9,252 nucleotides of DNA, from NCBI GenBank assembly GCA_031268245.1, contig JAIRXN010000046.1:1-9252 (forward strand). Reading direction: 5' to 3'. This document shows, one piece after another, positions 6,402-9,252 of the stretch. Each line of letters starts with the position of its first letter. The first letter of the stretch is position 1. The notes beneath the pieces are model-generated. The model was not told the DNA's origin. It saw only the letters and a program-made list of their open reading frames with translations, and did no database searches. Position numbers and translations under genes: made by a program. Source of the DNA: Treponema sp. GTDB taxonomy: Bacteria; Spirochaetota; Spirochaetia; Treponematales; Breznakiellaceae.

Positions 6402-6437
6402 CAGGCGGAAGGAAGATACGTTTTTTGTTCCGGTTTG

Positions 6438-6456
6438 TTGACATTTTTTGACATTT
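6438..6456 (+). repeat. tandem TTGACATTT direct repeat
   Basis: TTGACATTT occurs at 6438-6446 and again at 6448-6456, an exact 9-base repeat with a 10-base period, close to one helical turn. The first copy includes the consensus -35 box of the HTH-EIIA gene; the second lies in the spacer. Same-face tandem sites suit a regulator that binds side by side, and the encoded excisionase-type domain is an obvious candidate. It may also be chance in a T-rich promoter. Confidence 0.45.
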
Positions 6457-6466
6457 GTTACAGAAT
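6438..6466 (+). promoter_or_regulatory. promoter of the HTH-EIIA gene, probably leaderless
   Basis: A consensus TTGACA (6438-6443) is followed after 17 bp by CAGAAT (6461-6466, 4 of 6). The predicted start of transcription, near 6473, falls on the ATG at 6474, and no Shine-Dalgarno is visible upstream of that codon. A leaderless mRNA is the simplest reading. A second TTGACA at 6448-6453 has no -10 at the right distance. Confidence 0.5.
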
Positions 6467-6473
6467 TATACCA

Positions 6474-7121
6474 ATGATTGATGACGATATTCTGACAATA
6501 GAAGAAGTAGCCAAATACCTGCGGGTTTCGGAACGGACCGTGTATGACTGGGCCCAAAAAGGTGAGATACCTTCCGGCAAGATCGGTACGGTGTGGCGTT
6601 TCAAGAAATCGGACATAGAAAAATGGGTCGATGACCGGCTTTCCGGCCACAGGTTCGATGCCCAGCCGGCGGCAGTCCATGTGGACAGTATCATTTCGCC
6701 GGACAGAATCCTCTTTCTTGACTATTCAAATAAACGGGATGCGCTTCTTGCCCTGGCGGATAACCTTGCCCTTGCGCCCCAGGTAAAGAACCGTCAGGAA
6801 TTGGGCCAGGAAATTCTCAAACGGGATGAACTGATGAGCACGGCCATAGGGCGGGGAATCGCTATTCCCCATGTCAGACTCGCTTCGGTAACAGACCTTG
6901 TGGTATCGGTCGGGATAAGCCATACGCCCATTTCGGATTTCAGCACCCTGGATGATGAACCGGTACGGCTTATCTTCATGATAGCGGCCGCCTTTAACCA
7001 GCATGCCTACTATCTGCAGACCCTTTCCTTCTTCAGCGCCAGACTGAAAAACCGGGAACTGCGGGACTCTCTCTTAAAGGCCCGGTCAACCCGGGAAGTC
7101 TATGACTTACTGATAAGATAA
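6474..7121 (+). CDS. excisionase/MerR-type HTH fused to PTS EIIA (PtsN-like) domain
   Basis: A 215-residue cytoplasmic protein with two domains. Residues 6-55 form an excisionase-family winged helix-turn-helix (LTIEEVAKYLRVSERTVYDWAQKGEIP, then GTVWRFKKSDIEKWV). Residues 75-215 form a fructose/mannitol/nitrogen-type EIIA domain; IGRGIAIPHVRL (125-136) holds the expected phospho-accepting histidine H133. No EIIB or EIIC gene is nearby, so it is more likely a regulatory PtsN-like protein that reports PTS phosphorylation state to DNA than part of a sugar transporter. Proteins annotated ptsN are known in treponemes. The frame is open to a TTG at 6435, but ATG 6474 directly precedes the conserved HTH. 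Its stop is 7 bp from the stop of the convergent transglutaminase-like gene. Confidence 0.9.
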   Translation: MIDDDILTIEEVAKYLRVSERTVYDWAQKGEIPSGKIGTVWRFKKSDIEKWVDDRLSGHRFDAQPAAVHVDSIISPDRILFLDYSNKRDALLALADNLALAPQVKNRQELGQEILKRDELMSTAIGRGIAIPHVRLASVTDLVVSVGISHTPISDFSTLDDEPVRLIFMIAAAFNQHAYYLQTLSFFSARLKNRELRDSLLKARSTREVYDLLIR

Positions 7122-7128
7122 AACCCGC

Positions 7129-8319
7129 TTACTCGAACATAACCGCCAGCCACTGCGCTACATCGCTCTGTTCCTGGGCTATCATGCCTATGGACACATG
7201 GGCAATGGTCTCCGCAACCATATAGTTCCTTCCGCCGGGAAAACGCGCTCCGCTTCCTTTCAGGTCTGCAAGGCCCATGGCATGGCTGTAATCACGGGAA
7301 ACCATGATCCCCGCGGGTATACAGCCCTGGGCCATCATGATTGACCAGAGCATGGCCCTGCTGTCGCAGTCCCCCCGGCCTTCCTGAACGGCGGTCACCA
7401 GATTCACAAAATCGCTGCCCATAAGATCCCGTTCATAGATAAAACTCTGTACCCATTTCAGGGCAAGGCCGGCAAATTCCCGGTTTTGTACATCAATATC
7501 ATCATCCGCAGCCGGGCCTCCCTCGGGGGAAGGTGCATTCCACAGACGTTCAAGCTGAAAGGATGCGTCGGTGAGCCGTTCCCATGAATCACGGTAGATT
7601 GCCCTGTAGAAACGGATCCAGGCTTCCTGCCACTGGCCGGATGCGGCATAGCATTTCAGAACCGCGAATTCCCGGTCTACCAGGGACTGGGCCGCTTCCG
7701 CATCGTTTTCCCCGAACTGCGCATCCAGACGGGTGTGCGCAATAGCCTTCATAAGCTTTTTGCCGCGGGGATAACTAAAATCGCTCACCGGGCCGGGGTA
7801 CCGGTTCTCCGCCGCGGAGGGGGAAAGAGAATCCAGAACGGAAAGCTTGAGGAGTTCAAGGCTGTCGTTTCCCTCAGGGCCGTAGGAAAGGGCGAGAAGC
7901 AGGGGCGGACTGCCGGAAGAGGCCCTCTCCGTTTCGCTCTTTGCCATCTCTATTGAAAGCCCCCAGCCTGTCTTGAGGCTGTTTTTGTCTGCAGTATCCG
8001 TAAAGTCAAGCTGCATCATCACCGCTTTTTTTCCGTGGTACTCAAACGAAGAGTTTTCACCCCTGTTCTTGAGACGCCTGCCCGCATCGGAAGCCATCTC
8101 TTCAACCGAAGTATAATTTCCCTGGTATACTGCCAAGTCAAAGACAAGACCCGTTTCCGATGTAAAGGAAAAACGGTTTTTCCCGTCTCCTCCCGAATAC
8201 CGGTAATCCGGAGGCAGGTCAATTCTGAATCCCCAGGCAGGAGAATTCAGGGGTTCTGCAAAAAGGGGCAAGATGTTTATAATAAATATGAACGGGAGAA
8301 GGACTTTTGTTGTCTTCAT
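7129..8319 (-). CDS. secreted transglutaminase-like (papain-fold) protein
   Basis: A 396-residue exported protein with a signal peptide (MKTTK, hydrophobic residues 6-20, cleavage after LFA at 21). Residues 22-170 look like a beta-rich domain of the kind seen in PsbP/DUF1795-like proteins (WGFRIDLPPDYRYSG start, then FTSETGLVFDLAVYQG); that assignment is uncertain. A helical linker follows. The C-terminal part resembles a transglutaminase-like core: C318 in GRGDCDSRA, GCIPAGIMV, and H346 in YSHAMGLAD. The third catalytic residue could be D352 or E370. Such domains cleave or cross-link peptides, or are inactive. The ATG at 8319 has no clear ribosome binding site. The gene is divergent from the pseudouridine synthase gene across 64 bp and convergent with the HTH-EIIA gene. 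Confidence 0.75.
   Translation of the reverse strand: MKTTKVLLPFIFIINILPLFAEPLNSPAWGFRIDLPPDYRYSGGDGKNRFSFTSETGLVFDLAVYQGNYTSVEEMASDAGRRLKNRGENSSFEYHGKKAVMMQLDFTDTADKNSLKTGWGLSIEMAKSETERASSGSPPLLLALSYGPEGNDSLELLKLSVLDSLSPSAAENRYPGPVSDFSYPRGKKLMKAIAHTRLDAQFGENDAEAAQSLVDREFAVLKCYAASGQWQEAWIRFYRAIYRDSWERLTDASFQLERLWNAPSPEGGPAADDDIDVQNREFAGLALKWVQSFIYERDLMGSDFVNLVTAVQEGRGDCDSRAMLWSIMMAQGCIPAGIMVSRDYSHAMGLADLKGSGARFPGGRNYMVAETIAHVSIGMIAQEQSDVAQWLAVMFE
8278..8283 (+). promoter_or_regulatory. possible -10 box for the pseudouridine synthase gene
   Basis: A perfect TATAAT lies on the + strand inside the start of the divergent transglutaminase-like gene, in the direction of the pseudouridine synthase gene. 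No convincing -35 was found 16-18 bp upstream. The leader would be about 95 nt and would include a purine tract (8348-8369, all A/G) just before the start codon. Confidence 0.28.
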
Positions 8320-8383
8320 AATTTAATTTTCGGTAAAAAAAGGCCCCGGGGAAAGAAGAAGGGAAAAGATAGAAGGCGAAAGA

Positions 8384-9058
8384 TTGAAGAATCCGGACAT
8401 ACTTTTTGAAAATGATCTCTGTCTCGTGCTCAATAAACCTGCCGGTCTTGCCGTTCAGGGCGGGGAGGGGATAAAAAATTCACTTGACCGTCTTCTTGAA
8501 CAGGAATACGGCCGTCCCCTCAACCTGGTGCACCGGCTTGATAAGGATACCTCGGGGCTCATACTCGTGGCAAAAAACCGGGAAGCGGCCTCCCTCTTTG
8601 CCGGAATCTTTGCCGCACGGAAAGAAAACGGCCCGGTAAAGTGCTACCTTGCCTGTTGTGCGGGGAATCCCAAGGCGGAAAAAGGCAGCATCCGCCTGGA
8701 TCTGGAAAGCCGGGGCAAATCCAGGGCCTCGGAAACCTTTTTCAAGCTGCGCGGCAGGGGCCTCTGCGCCGGTAAATCCTGCTCTCTTTTGGAACTGGAA
8801 CTGGGTACCGGCAGGATGCACCAGATCCGCCGCCATCTTGCAATGACGGGAACTCCGGTTCTGGGGGACGACAAGTACGGTAATTTCAGTCTGAACCGGT
8901 TTTTTCGTAAGGAAGCGGGTCTCAGGCGCCTCCTCCTCCATGCCTCCCGCCTGATCATCTCTCCGGCCCAGGCAGGTTTTGACCTCCATGTTTCCGCCCC
9001 CCTTCCTCCGTATTTTGAAGATTTTCTCCATCATTGTGGTATACTTAAAGAGAGTTGA
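8384..9058 (+). CDS. RluA-family pseudouridine synthase without S4 domain
   Basis: A 224-residue enzyme that isomerises uridine to pseudouridine in RNA. Visible marks are NKPAGLAVQGG (17-27), the catalytic HRLDKDTSGLILVAK with D53, the LELELGTGRMHQIRRHLAMTGTPVLGDDKYG block, and LLLHASRLIISP near the end. The N-terminal S4 RNA-binding domain of RluC/RluD is missing, so it is closer in layout to RluA or TruC. The target (23S rRNA or tRNA) cannot be decided. The start is TTG at 8384, since no in-frame ATG exists before the conserved N-terminus; AAGG (8373-8376) lies 7 nt ahead. The 3' end contains the promoter of the next gene. Confidence 0.92.
   Translation: MKNPDILFENDLCLVLNKPAGLAVQGGEGIKNSLDRLLEQEYGRPLNLVHRLDKDTSGLILVAKNREAASLFAGIFAARKENGPVKCYLACCAGNPKAEKGSIRLDLESRGKSRASETFFKLRGRGLCAGKSCSLLELELGTGRMHQIRRHLAMTGTPVLGDDKYGNFSLNRFFRKEAGLRRLLLHASRLIISPAQAGFDLHVSAPLPPYFEDFLHHCGILKES
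9015..9045 (+). promoter_or_regulatory. promoter of the DinB-family gene, inside the pseudouridine synthase gene
   Basis: TATACT (9040-9045) is preceded by TG and one base (9037-9039), an extended -10. TTGAAG (9015-9020) lies 19 bp upstream as a weak -35. Transcription would start near 9052, giving a leader of about 66 nt that holds the inverted repeat at 9062-9089. It lies within the last codons of the upstream gene. Confidence 0.45.
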
Positions 9059-9061
9059 GCC

Positions 9062-9089
9062 TGTTCCAAAATTCATTTTTTTCGGAACA
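9062..9089 (+). repeat. inverted repeat in the leader of the DinB-family gene
   Basis: TGTTCC (9062-9067) and GGAACA (9084-9089) are exact inverted arms around a 16-nt A/T-rich loop, in which AAAA (9068-9071) can pair with TTTT. It is not followed by a T-run, so it does not look like a Rho-independent terminator. An operator or leader hairpin is possible. Confidence 0.4.
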
Positions 9090-9117
9090 CGCCGACATGA
9101 CTTCTAAGGAGGCGACT

Positions 9118-9252
9118 ATGTACAAAGATGCGGCTAATCTGTTTGCAAAATACAATAAGGCCGTCAATGAAACCATGGACGGTATTATAAAAACCTTGAG
9201 CCCGAAGGAATGGGATAGAGATCTGGGCGGCTATTTCAAGTCTGTCCGGGGT
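9118..9252 (+). CDS. DinB-family protein, N-terminal 45 residues (3' end outside window)
   Basis: Starts at ATG 9118 with a strong ribosome binding site AAGGAGG (9106-9112) 5 nt ahead. It runs open to the window edge. The visible residues (MYKDAANLFAKYN, then NETMDGIIKTLSPKEW, then LGGYFKSVRG) resemble the first helices of DinB-superfamily four-helix-bundle proteins, a family that often has a metal site and is linked to thiol or stress functions. The metal-binding histidines would lie beyond the edge. The call rests on 45 residues only. Confidence 0.65.
   Translation, partial: MYKDAANLFAKYNKAVNETMDGIIKTLSPKEWDRDLGGYFKSVRG

Noticed and set aside
8344..8383. CCCCGGGG plus purine tract as a special structure in the divergent gap
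   Set aside because: The palindrome is short, and the purine tract is adequately explained as a leader rich in ribosome-binding-like sequence before the TTG start.
8480..9076. 198-codon open frame on the minus strand opposite the pseudouridine synthase gene
   Set aside because: The + strand encodes a clear RluA-family enzyme with all motifs. The antisense translation has none and lacks a sensible ribosome binding site.
9062..9089. Inverted repeat after the pseudouridine synthase gene as a Rho-independent terminator
   Set aside because: The T-run lies in the loop, not after the stem, and the stem is only 6 bp.
1..9252. Mobile element, CRISPR array, tRNA or rRNA
   Set aside because: No transposase, integrase, long terminal repeats, regularly spaced repeats or recognisable RNA gene was seen on reading both strands. 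The excisionase-type domain at 6474 belongs to a regulatory fusion, not to a phage.

Overview
The window reads as ordinary bacterial chromosome, with no rRNA, tRNA, CRISPR array, insertion sequence or prophage. A treponeme-type spirochaete (possibly one of the higher-GC, gut-associated Treponema relatives) is my best guess. It rests on the overall feel of the proteins, the free-standing PtsN-like protein carrying an excisionase-type DNA-binding head, the exported M23-like/Ig protein, and the DinB-family start at the right edge. This assignment is inference, not proof. Genes are packed tightly on both strands, often with gaps under 30 bp. Several start at GTG or TTG.

Left part (1-2926). The window opens inside the C-terminal part of a GH31 alpha-glucosidase/alpha-xylosidase on the + strand. 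Convergent to it is a minus-strand pair: a Uma2-family PD-(D/E)XK protein followed 5 bp later by a HAD phosphatase of the phosphoglycolate phosphatase type. Divergent from that pair is a KDPG/KHG aldolase with an extra C-terminal VOC (glyoxalase-fold) domain. The 156 bp between the two divergent starts hold a perfect -10 box, a 6-2-6 palindrome and an inverted repeat just upstream of the aldolase ribosome binding site.

Middle (2896-5849). A three-gene minus-strand operon has a good sigma70-like promoter at 5821-5849. It encodes a membrane-anchored beta-propeller protein, a secreted protein whose N-terminal half looks like an M23/LytM peptidase that has lost its zinc ligands (followed by Ig-like regions), and a zinc-ribbon SAM methyltransferase. 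The last gene overlaps the aldolase tail to tail by 31 bp. A degenerate LytM protein behind a membrane-tethered propeller suggests a cell-envelope job, perhaps control of a murein hydrolase. This is the most interesting cluster in the window.

Right part (5898-9252). A small retropepsin-like (clan AA) aspartic protease on the minus strand is divergent from a + strand gene fusing an excisionase/MerR-type helix-turn-helix to a PTS EIIA domain. That gene appears to have a leaderless promoter and a tandem TTGACATTT repeat. Convergent to it is a secreted transglutaminase-like protein. Divergent from that is an RluA-family pseudouridine synthase without an S4 domain, followed by the start of a DinB-family gene with its own promoter inside the pseudouridine synthase gene. 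No intergenic stretch exceeds 300 bp. No convincing Rho-independent terminator was seen.
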